A DNA stretch of 64,000 nucleotides from Nocardioides bruguierae. Lineage in GTDB: Bacteria > Actinomycetota > Actinomycetes > Propionibacteriales > Nocardioidaceae. Where the stretch lies: assembly GCF_023656415.1 (NCBI RefSeq), contig NZ_JAMOIL010000024.1, positions 1 to 64,000 of the forward strand, in the 5' to 3' direction. The position numbers and the translations under genes were made by a program. Shown here piece by piece: positions 57,609 through 64,000 of this stretch. Each line of letters begins with the position of its first letter. Position 1 is the stretch's first letter. The notes beneath the pieces are model-generated. The model did not search any database. It saw nothing but the letters and a program-made list of their open reading frames with translations, and was not told the DNA's origin.

Positions 57609-58511
57609 ATGATCGATCTGGAGGCGCTGCGCTCGCTGCGGGCCGTGGCCGAGGAAGGCTCGGTCGTCGCCGCCGCGGCCGCGCTCGGCTACACGCCCTC
57701 GGCGGTCTCCCAGCAGGTCAAGCGGCTGGAGCGGGACACGGGCCTGCCCATGCTCGAGCGGGTCGGACGCGGCGTGGTGCTCAGCCGCGCGGGCGCGCAG
57801 CTGGTGGAGGACGGCACCCGGCTGCTCACCGACCTGGAGTCGCTGGAGTCCGACCTGCACCGCCAGGCCGAGCAGGCGGCGGGCCACCTGCGGCTGGGCA
57901 CGTTCTCGACCGCCACCCGTGGCCTCGTCGCCCCCGCGCTGGCCGCCCTGGCGACGAGCGAGCCGCTGCTGCGGGTCACCGTCACCGAGCTGGAGCCGTG
58001 GGACGCCATCGCCCACGTCGCCACCGGGCGCCAGGACGCGGCGGTCGTGCACGCGTGGGGCGACGTGGCCCTCGACGTCCCCGAGCACCTGGAGCGCACG
58101 GTGGTGATGCGGGAGCGGGCCGACCTCGTCGTCCGCCCCGACCACCCGTTCGCGGGCCGGGAGTCCGTGACCGCGCGCGACCTCCTGGGTGTCACCTGGG
58201 TGGCCACCCCCGAGGGCACGATCTGCCGCCAGTGGCTCTCGCGGATGTACGACGGCACCGGCGCCCGACCGCGGGTGGCGCACGTGGCCGGGGAGTTCGA
58301 CTCCCACCTGGCGCTGGTCGCGGCGGGCCTCGGCGTCTCCCTCGTGCCGCGGCTGGGCCGCTCCGACCTGGCGGCCGTGCCGGGTGGTCCACTGGTGGCG
58401 GTGCCGGTGGTCGAGCCCGTGCCGACGCGCACCGTCTCCTTCGTCTCGCGACGCTCGATGGCCGGCTCCCCCGCCGTCACCGCGCTGCGCGAGGCGCTCT
58501 CCCGCGGCTGA
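57609..58511 (+). CDS. LysR family transcriptional regulator
   Basis: 300 residues. The N-terminal winged helix-turn-helix has LRSLRAVAEEGSVVAAAAALGYTPSAVSQQVKRLE. The C-terminal effector domain is of the periplasmic-binding type (LRLGTFSTATRGLVAPAL, LVVRPDHPFAG, LVAAGLGVSLVPRLG). It diverges from the EamA exporter, the usual arrangement for an exporter and its regulator. The ligand is unknown. Confidence 0.92.
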   Translation: MIDLEALRSLRAVAEEGSVVAAAAALGYTPSAVSQQVKRLERDTGLPMLERVGRGVVLSRAGAQLVEDGTRLLTDLESLESDLHRQAEQAAGHLRLGTFSTATRGLVAPALAALATSEPLLRVTVTELEPWDAIAHVATGRQDAAVVHAWGDVALDVPEHLERTVVMRERADLVVRPDHPFAGRESVTARDLLGVTWVATPEGTICRQWLSRMYDGTGARPRVAHVAGEFDSHLALVAAGLGVSLVPRLGRSDLAAVPGGPLVAVPVVEPVPTRTVSFVSRRSMAGSPAVTALREALSRG

Positions 58512-58512
58512 G

Positions 58513-59301
58513 TCAGCCCGCGGCCGTGGCCTGCGCGAGGAACCGGCGCGAGCGCGGGTCGCCGAGCAGGTCGCGCGCGAGCGTGGTGGAGCCGACGACC
58601 GCGGCCGGCATCACGGCCACCCCGCCGAACGGCACCAGGAAGCAGACCTGGGTGGCCACGCCGTAGCCCAGGACGGCGGCGCGGTGGCCGCGCAGAAGCT
58701 CGCGCCGGGCCGCCCGGTCGACGCCGCGGGCCTCCAGCGGCCGGTTCAGCAGCTCCGAGCCGAGCAGCCACCCGGAGACGAGGACGCCGAGGACGGTGCC
58801 GACCACCCCGCCCAGGAACGGCACGAGGCCGAGCACGAACAGCCCGACGCCGGTGGCCAGCCCGAGGATCAGCAGGACGCCGGCGTCCCGGGCCGAGGCC
58901 CAGAAGCCGAGCCCGTCACCGTCGGGGGCGTCCCCGAGGATCTCCTCAGTGGCCCGCCAGATCCGCTCGTAGAAGGGGTCGCCCACGGTGAGCGTGAGCG
59001 CGGTGAAGGTGAGCACCGCGAGCACCGAGGCCCCCACGAACGTCACCAGGCCCAGGCCGACGCGCAGCGCGACCCGGCCGGCGTCCGCCCACCCGTCGGC
59101 GAACGGGGTGGCCCAGGCGACCAGGTCGCCCAGAGTCAGCAGCAGCGTCACCAGCAGCGCGCCCACGACGAGCAGCACCAGCAGCGCCGGGAGCATGCCG
59201 AGCACCATCAGGCCGGGGCGGCGGCGCCACATCCCGAAGCCGCCCAGCAGGTGCTGGGCGCCGTCGAGGAACCCGGGCACCGGGGCGGGGACGGCCGGCA
59301 C
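58513..59301 (-). CDS. EI24 domain membrane protein
   Basis: 262 residues with four to five hydrophobic segments and the EI24/CysZ pattern: FLDGAQHLLGGFGMWRRRPGL at the start, LTLTVGDPFYERIW and LVPFLGGVVGTVLG. CysZ members take up sulfate; the function of actinobacterial EI24 proteins is unknown. GTG at 59301 lies 3 bp after the upstream thioredoxin-fold gene, so the two form an operon. Confidence 0.82.
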   Translation of the reverse strand: MPAVPAPVPGFLDGAQHLLGGFGMWRRRPGLMVLGMLPALLVLLVVGALLVTLLLTLGDLVAWATPFADGWADAGRVALRVGLGLVTFVGASVLAVLTFTALTLTVGDPFYERIWRATEEILGDAPDGDGLGFWASARDAGVLLILGLATGVGLFVLGLVPFLGGVVGTVLGVLVSGWLLGSELLNRPLEARGVDRAARRELLRGHRAAVLGYGVATQVCFLVPFGGVAVMPAAVVGSTTLARDLLGDPRSRRFLAQATAAG

Positions 59302-59304
59302 GGG

Positions 59305-60255
59305 TCAGAAGAGCGCGGAGGCCAGGTTCTGCCGCCCGCGCAGCACGCGGGCGTCGTCGTTGCCCACGGCCGCGAAGAGGCCGAGGAGGTGCTCGCGGGC
59401 CTTGGTGCGGTCGTCGCCGGCGGTGCGGCGGACGAGGTCGACGAGGCGGTTGAAGGCGTCGTCCACGTGCCCGCCGAGCATGTCGAGGTCGGCGCAGAGC
59501 GTCTGGGCGTCGACGTCGTCGGGGTCCGCGGCCGCGGCGGCGCGCGCGGCGTGGAGGTCGACGCCCTGGGTGCGCTGCAGCACCTTCGCCATGGCCAGCC
59601 CGGCGGCGGCCTCGGCGTCGGCCGGGTTGGCCTTGACCAGTTTCTCGTACTCGGCCACGGCGGCGTCGACGTCACCGGCGGCGAGGGCGTCCTGGGCGGG
59701 CGCGTAGCGCGGGTCGACCGTGTCCTCCTCGCCCTCGGCCGCCGGGCCGGCGTGCAGCGGCTGGTGGCGGCCGGTCATGCCGGCGGCGGTGAGCTGCTGG
59801 AGCACCTGCTGGAGCATCTGGCGCAGCGAGTCGATCGGCACCGCGTCCTGGAGCAGCGGCTGGGGGCGTCCGTCGATGATCGCCACCACGAACGGCACCG
59901 AGGGCACCTGCACGGCCTGCGCCAGCTGCGGCGCGGCGTCGACGTCCACGAGGCCGGCGAGCACCCGGCCCTCCAGCTCCTCGACGACGGTCGCCAGGTC
60001 GGAGGCGAGCTGGGAGGACTCCGGCATCCGCTGCGGGGAGTGGAAGGCCAGCAGGACGGGAGCCGTCATCGAGGCCTCGACGACCTGCTGGAAGTTCTGC
60101 TCGGTGACCTCGAGCGCGTAGGAGTGCGAGCCGCCACCGGCGGGGGCCTCGCCGGCGCCACCGGGAGCCGGGGCGCCGGCCGGCGACGACGTCGGCGCGG
60201 ACTTCAGCGCGGACAGGTCGATGGCACCGGGGCGGGAGAACGGCTGCTGCGTCAT
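59305..60255 (-). CDS. Thioredoxin-fold/TPR co-chaperone-like protein (YbbN/CnoX type)
   Basis: 316 residues. After a Pro/Gly-rich N-terminus comes a thioredoxin fold (VTEQNFQQVVEASMTAPVLLAFHSP, LAGLVDVDAAPQLAQAVQVPSVPFVVA). The active-site CxxC is replaced by SPQRMPESS, so it is not a redox enzyme. The C-terminal half is TPR-like (DPRYAPAQDALAAGDVDAAVAEYEKLV). This is the layout of E. coli CnoX/YbbN, a GroEL-linked holdase. Leaderless promoter (TAGGAT, 6 bases). Confidence 0.88.
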   Translation of the reverse strand: MTQQPFSRPGAIDLSALKSAPTSSPAGAPAPGGAGEAPAGGGSHSYALEVTEQNFQQVVEASMTAPVLLAFHSPQRMPESSQLASDLATVVEELEGRVLAGLVDVDAAPQLAQAVQVPSVPFVVAIIDGRPQPLLQDAVPIDSLRQMLQQVLQQLTAAGMTGRHQPLHAGPAAEGEEDTVDPRYAPAQDALAAGDVDAAVAEYEKLVKANPADAEAAAGLAMAKVLQRTQGVDLHAARAAAAADPDDVDAQTLCADLDMLGGHVDDAFNRLVDLVRRTAGDDRTKAREHLLGLFAAVGNDDARVLRGRQNLASALF

Positions 60256-60261
60256 GGCTCC

Positions 60262-60267
60262 ATCCTA
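60262..60267 (-). promoter_or_regulatory. -10 element TAGGAT, leaderless start
   Basis: TAGGAT, then GGAGCC, then ATG of the thioredoxin-fold gene. Confidence 0.55.
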
Positions 60268-60304
60268 GGGAGACCGACCGGGTGGTCGAATCGCCCGGTG
60301 GGGC

Positions 60305-61615
60305 TCAGGTCGGGATCGCGGAGCCCGCCGGCAGCAGTCCGAGGGCGATCGCCTCCTCGGTGAGCTCGTCGCGCACCTGCGGGTGCGCGGCGTGCGCGAT
60401 GAGGTTGCGCGCCTGCTCGCCCTGGCTGCGGCCGAACACCTCGGCGACGCCGTGCTCGGTGATCACCGCGGAGACCTGGAAGGAGGTCACCGGCTCGTCG
60501 ACCAGCGGCACGATCGTGGAGACGTCCGCCTTGGGGTGCCACGACTTCAGCGCGAGCAGGGCCTGCCCGCCGGGGCTGTGCAGGGCGCCGACGATGAAGT
60601 CGGTCTGGCCGCCGAAGCCGGAGTGGATGCGAGCGTTGAGGCGCGAGGCGTTCGCCTGGCCGAACAGGTCGACCTGGAGGGCGGTGTTGACGCCGACCAT
60701 CCGCGAGTTGCGGGCGATCAGCCCGGGGTCGTTGGAGGTCTCGGTGCGGATCATGTGGATGCGCGGGTTGTCGTCGACCCAGTCGAGCAGCTCGGCGCTG
60801 CCGAACAGGAAGGACGCCTGCACGGGCACGTCCGGGTCGAGCGCGCCGGCCTTCTCCAGCGCCAGCACGGAGTCGGAGAACATCTCGGTCCACACCCGCA
60901 GGCCGCGTCGGTCGGTGAGGCCGCGCAGCGCGGCGTCGGGCACGGCGCCGATGCCGGCCTGGAGGGTCGAGCCGTCGCTGACCCGGTCGGCCACGAGTCC
61001 GCCGATCAGCCGGCTGCCGGCGTCCAGGGCGATCTCCGGGGCCAGCGGCACGGCGTCGTCCGCCTCGATCACGAGGTCGACGACGTCGAGGTCGACCAGC
61101 GCGTCGCCGGTGGTCCACGGGATGTTCTCGTTGACCTGGACGACGACCTTGCCGCCGCCCGCGCGGCAGGCCTCGATCGCGGCGGGCAGCACGTTGACCT
61201 CGACGCCCAGCGAGACCCTGCCGTGGCGTGGCCGGGTGGTGTGCAGCAGGACGAGGTCGGGCACGAGCGTCGTCTTGAGCACCGTCGGCACCAGCGACAG
61301 CCGGGCCGGCACGTAGTGCAGTCGCGGGCTGCGTCGCTGCCCGGCCCCCACGAAGCAGGTCTCCAGCACGACGCCCTCGTGGTCGGGCAGGCCCCGCTGA
61401 CCGTTCAGCGCCCACAGCCGGTAGGTGCGGCCGGCGGCCTGCATGGCCTCGTCGAGCAGGCCGAGGGCGTGCCAGGGGGTCGCGTGGTTCCCGGTGACGA
61501 CCACGCGCGGGTCGTCGGGGAGCTCGGACAGCAGTGTCGTCAGGTCCACTCCCCCATGGGACACCCGGGCCCGGCCCCCTGCGGAGGGACGGAGGTCCCG
61601 ATGCCGGTGAGACAC
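60305..61615 (-). CDS. Acetyl-CoA hydrolase/transferase family protein
   Basis: 436 residues, class I CoA-transferase fold related to 4-hydroxybutyrate CoA-transferase and acetyl-CoA hydrolase. TLQAGIGAVPDAALRGL, the catalytic-Glu region VWTEMFSDSVLALE, FLFGSAELLDWVDDNPRI, NTALQVDLFGQANA and GFGGQTDFIVGA are family motifs. The acyl group is not predictable. The GTG at 61615 has GAGG upstream; a GTG at 61564 is closer to the conserved N-terminus. Confidence 0.85.
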   Translation of the reverse strand: MSHRHRDLRPSAGGRARVSHGGVDLTTLLSELPDDPRVVVTGNHATPWHALGLLDEAMQAAGRTYRLWALNGQRGLPDHEGVVLETCFVGAGQRRSPRLHYVPARLSLVPTVLKTTLVPDLVLLHTTRPRHGRVSLGVEVNVLPAAIEACRAGGGKVVVQVNENIPWTTGDALVDLDVVDLVIEADDAVPLAPEIALDAGSRLIGGLVADRVSDGSTLQAGIGAVPDAALRGLTDRRGLRVWTEMFSDSVLALEKAGALDPDVPVQASFLFGSAELLDWVDDNPRIHMIRTETSNDPGLIARNSRMVGVNTALQVDLFGQANASRLNARIHSGFGGQTDFIVGALHSPGGQALLALKSWHPKADVSTIVPLVDEPVTSFQVSAVITEHGVAEVFGRSQGEQARNLIAHAAHPQVRDELTEEAIALGLLPAGSAIPT

Positions 61616-61623
61616 CGGTTACC

Positions 61624-62022
61624 TCAGGCAGGAGGCGCGACGATCTCGATCTCGAACCCCTGCTCGTTCTCCAGGAAGAGTGCGCGGTGCGCGGGCCCTC
61701 CCGCGTGCGGGTAGCGCTCGGCGAACATCTCGCACCACCCGTGTGCGGCCGCGTCGGCCCGGACGTCGTCCAGGACGGCCGAGGTCGGGGCGTGCAGCGC
61801 GAGGTGGTTCATGCCGGCACGCAGGCGGTCGTGGACCTCGTCCGTGACGGCCGGCGACTGCTCGAGCACGAGGTAGGTCCCGTCCGTGTACGTCCAGGTG
61901 CGCCCGCGGTCCCAGGCGTCCCCGTCTCGCCACCCGAGCCTGCCGAGCAGCCACCCCCAGGCCTGCTCGACGGCCGCCAGGTCACCGGTCCACAGCTCGA
62001 CGTGGTGCAGCGCGGAGGACAT
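61624..62022 (-). CDS. VOC family (glyoxalase/bleomycin-resistance fold) protein
   Basis: 132 residues, one VOC domain: ALHHVELWTGDLAAVEQAWGWLLGRLGW, MNHLALHAP and a C-terminal metal-site Glu in FLENEQGFEIEIV. Putative metal ligands are two His and one Glu. The substrate is unknown. Lies 6 bp after the PH-domain gene and 8 bp before the CoA-transferase gene, so it is in one operon. Confidence 0.85.
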   Translation of the reverse strand: MSSALHHVELWTGDLAAVEQAWGWLLGRLGWRDGDAWDRGRTWTYTDGTYLVLEQSPAVTDEVHDRLRAGMNHLALHAPTSAVLDDVRADAAAHGWCEMFAERYPHAGGPAHRALFLENEQGFEIEIVAPPA

Positions 62023-62028
62023 GGCCGG

Positions 62029-62547
62029 TCAGACCCGCGGGCCGCGCAGGCCGGCGCGCTGCACCACGCGCTGGATGGTGAGGTCGCGCTGGTCGGGGCG
62101 TCCTACGAAGCGGATGTCGCGCAGGCCCTGCTCCTGGGCGGCGGACTCGAAGACGAAGTGGCCGTAGCCGAGGAGTCGCCCGAGCAGCGGCTTGGTGACG
62201 GAGATGTCGAGGATGCGGCTCAGGGGCATCGTGGAGAGCTGGCGGTTGAGCACGCCGTGGACGCGGAAGACCCGCATGTTCGTGATCACGAACCGGTCGA
62301 CCCGCTCGGAGAGGAAGCCCCAGGTGGCGCGGACCGCGAGCACGAGGAAGAGCACGAGCGGCAGCCAGGCGATCTCCACCCGGGCGAAGGGCACGGTGCA
62401 CAGCAGCGCGACGCCGAGGACGCCCTCGGCGACGGGGCGGACGTAGGCGACCCAGTGGTGGGTGACCTCGTCGACGATGACCTCGCCCTCCTCGCGCAGC
62501 AGGTGGCGGGAGATGCGGGGGTCCCCCAGCGCGGTCAGCAGGCCCAT
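62029..62547 (-). CDS. PH domain (YdbT-like) membrane protein
   Basis: 172 residues. Two adjacent hydrophobic helices (YVRPVAEGVLGVALLCTVPF and LPLVLFLVLAVRATWGFL) are followed by a bacterial PH domain with FVITNMRVFRVHGVLNRQLSTMPLSRILDISV. The topology places the PH domain in the cytoplasm. Function unknown. ATG at 62547. Confidence 0.8.
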   Translation of the reverse strand: MGLLTALGDPRISRHLLREEGEVIVDEVTHHWVAYVRPVAEGVLGVALLCTVPFARVEIAWLPLVLFLVLAVRATWGFLSERVDRFVITNMRVFRVHGVLNRQLSTMPLSRILDISVTKPLLGRLLGYGHFVFESAAQEQGLRDIRFVGRPDQRDLTIQRVVQRAGLRGPRV

Positions 62548-62560
62548 GGACGCGCCTGCG

Positions 62561-62716
62561 TCAGCGGGCGAACCCGTTGATGACGTCGACGAGGGAGCCG
62601 AAGAAGGCCAGCACGGCACCGACGCCGGCCTGCACGGAGCTCGCGAACGTCTCGGGGCTGGTGACGACCCAGAACACCACGAACAGGACGATCAGCCAGG
62701 GCAGGAGCTTCTTCAC
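62561..62716 (-). CDS. Small membrane protein (51 aa)
   Basis: 51 residues, starting (GTG)KKLLPWLIVLFVVFWVV with a second hydrophobic stretch VGAVLAFFGSLVDVINGFA. A GAGGA-like site precedes the GTG. It is 13 bp upstream of the PH-domain gene. Function unknown; the composition and spacing suggest a real gene. Confidence 0.65.
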   Translation of the reverse strand: MKKLLPWLIVLFVVFWVVTSPETFASSVQAGVGAVLAFFGSLVDVINGFAR

Positions 62717-62823
62717 AGGGGTTCTGTCCTCGGTCGGTGACGGGTCGGTCCCCGGGCAGGGAACTGTCCCATCTGTACCAGCAGCCACGTCGGTGACACG
62801 CGAGGCTCGCCGCCGGGGCGGCC

Positions 62824-62845
62824 GCGTCCCCAGGAGTGGGGACGC
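62824..62845 (-). terminator. Hairpin after the 80-aa gene
   Basis: An 8-bp stem GCGTCCCC/GGGGACGC with loop AGGAGT, one base past the stop. Confidence 0.6.
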
Positions 62846-62846
62846 C

Positions 62847-63089
62847 TCAGCGGCGGCTCTCGAACGCCGCGACGTCCCGACGCGCCTTCTCCAGCCGGCG
62901 CCGCACGCGGACGGCGTTCCACGGGAAGAGGCCCCAGGTGTGGTGGGTGCCGACGACGTCGTCCCGGTCGAGGCCGGCCACCTGGTACTCCCGGGTCGAA
63001 TACGAGGCCAGCCGCTGCGCGAACCGCTGGGACCAGACGGCGTCCGCGACGGCGAGGACCGGGAACAGGAGGAGCAGGAGCCAGACCAT
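62847..63089 (-). CDS. Small membrane-anchored protein (80 aa)
   Basis: 80 residues. One N-terminal hydrophobic helix (VWLLLLLFPVLAVADAVW), then a charged region ending in a basic coiled-coil-like VRRRLEKARRDVAAFESRR. No recognised domain. Leaderless-type start (CAGGAT at 63096-63101, 6 bases, ATG). Confidence 0.65.
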   Translation of the reverse strand: MVWLLLLLFPVLAVADAVWSQRFAQRLASYSTREYQVAGLDRDDVVGTHHTWGLFPWNAVRVRRRLEKARRDVAAFESRR

Positions 63090-63158
63090 GACCCCATCCT
63101 GCCCGTGAGCGCCGTCACGTCAAGGCAGGCGTGGCGCCTGGCGTGGCGGGTCCGCCCC

Positions 63159-64000
63159 TCAGTCGCTGCCCGCCGGAGGACCCGCGCCGTCCACGGCCTC
63201 CAGGAGCACGTCGACGGCCGCGTGCACGGGCTGCTCCCCCGCAGCCACGGCGGCGGCGAGGTCGTCGAGGTGGCCGGCACCGCCGAGGCCGGTCCACCGG
63301 CGCCGCAGCTCGGCCACGGCCACCGCCTCGATCTCGGCCCGGGCCCGGGCGAGGCGTCGCCGCGCCAGCGCACCGGAGGCCTCGGCCCAGGCGCGATGCT
63401 CCTCCAGCGCCGCCAGCACCTCGGCCACGCCCTCACCGCGGGAGGCCACGGTGGAGAGGACGGGCGGCTCCCATACGCCGGGCTCGCGCTCGGCCATCGA
63501 GAGCGCCCCGCGGAGCTCGCGGCGCAGCCGACCGGCGCCGTCGGCGTCCGCCTTGTTCACGACGTAGAGGTCGCCGACCTCGAGGATGCCGGCCTTGGCG
63601 GCCTGGATACCGTCGCCCATCCCGGGGGCCAGCAGGACGACGGTGGTGTCGGCGAGCCCCGCGACCTCGACCTCGCTCTGCCCGACCCCGACCGTCTCCA
63701 CGAGCACCACGTCGAAGCCGGCCGCGTCCAGCACCCGCACGGCCTGCGGGGTGGCGGCGGAGAGACCGCCGAGGTGGCCGCGCGAGGCCATCGAGCGCAC
63801 GAGGACGCCGGCGTCGCCGGTGTGCGACTCCATGCGGATGCGGTCCCCCAGCAGCGCGCCGCCGGAGAACGGGGAGCTGGGGTCGACGGCGAGCACGCCG
63901 ACGGTGCGCCCCGCGGCCCGCAGCGCGGAGACCAGCGCGCTGGTGGAGGTGGACTTGCCGACTCCGGGCGCGCCGGTCATGCCCACGACCTGCGCCCGGC
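63159..64000 (-). CDS. meaB: Methylmalonyl-CoA mutase-associated GTPase MeaB (5' end outside window)
   Basis: About 280 C-terminal residues are present; the reading frame stays open to the window edge as (R)AQVVGMTGAPGVGKST, so the start lies beyond. The P-loop GAPGVGKST, LAVDPSSPFSGGALLGDRIRM, VETVGVGQSEVEVA (G3) and VVNKADADG (G4, NKAD) identify a MeaB/ArgK G3E GTPase. It guards and reloads B12-dependent methylmalonyl-CoA mutase. The mutase genes are probably just outside. Confidence 0.93.
   Translation of the reverse strand, partial: RAQVVGMTGAPGVGKSTSTSALVSALRAAGRTVGVLAVDPSSPFSGGALLGDRIRMESHTGDAGVLVRSMASRGHLGGLSAATPQAVRVLDAAGFDVVLVETVGVGQSEVEVAGLADTTVVLLAPGMGDGIQAAKAGILEVGDLYVVNKADADGAGRLRRELRGALSMAEREPGVWEPPVLSTVASRGEGVAEVLAALEEHRAWAEASGALARRRLARARAEIEAVAVAELRRRWTGLGGAGHLDDLAAAVAAGEQPVHAAVDVLLEAVDGAGPPAGSD

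Overview
The window is very GC-rich, densely coded chromosomal DNA from a high-GC Gram-positive actinobacterium. The gene content (GlgE/TreS/Pep2/GlgB glycogen cluster, PPK2, FadD15-like ligase, MeaB, leaderless transcripts) and a dispersed palindromic repeat point to the Nocardioidaceae (Nocardioides or a close relative). The family call is my inference; no rRNA is present to confirm it. I see no phage, insertion sequence, integron or CRISPR array.

Layout. 1-6.3 kb (minus strand): an exported intradiol-dioxygenase-like lipoprotein, a long-chain acyl-CoA ligase with an inverted-repeat operator, a MOSC protein, a sulfide:quinone-reductase-like flavoprotein and an APH(6)-like kinase following lepA. 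8.3-11 kb (plus): a SnoaL-like protein and two coupled phosphotransferase-fold kinases. 11-20.5 kb: rpsT, then on the minus strand holA, ppk2, comEC-comEA, degV and leuS. The leuS leader carries an 8-codon peptide with three Leu codons followed by a U-tailed terminator. 20.8-25 kb: dps with operator-like sequences, a PhoX-like phosphatase with a PHO-box-like repeat, and an MFS transporter.

26-30 kb: a GAF/AAA/Fis regulator of the MimR/AcoR type diverges from an overlapping amidohydrolase - DUF59 - Zn-alcohol dehydrogenase operon, followed by a quinol-monooxygenase-like ORF. Twin palindromes lie in the shared promoter region. This gene set normally accompanies a binuclear-iron propane/acetone monooxygenase, but no oxygenase is present here. 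30-39 kb: tRNA-Ala(GGC), rsfS, nadD, proA, a SGNH hydrolase, a ClC transporter, etfBA and an enoyl-CoA hydratase.

39-56 kb is carbohydrate storage: glgX, convergent glgP, a secreted M36 protease, then the glgE-treS-pep2-glgB operon in which every junction is a 4-bp ATGA/GTGA overlap. The operon converts trehalose to maltose, then maltose-1-phosphate, then alpha-glucan, which GlgB branches; GlgX and GlgP degrade the product. 56-64 kb: a GNAT-Nudix fusion, an EamA exporter with a divergent LysR regulator, EI24 and thioredoxin-fold/TPR proteins, a CoA-transferase, VOC and PH-domain proteins, two small membrane proteins and the edge-truncated meaB.

A recurring feature is a -10-like hexamer (TANNNT in all but one case) exactly 6 or 7 bases before the start codon, with no ribosome-binding site. 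This is the signature of leaderless transcripts and is seen at about fifteen starts here.
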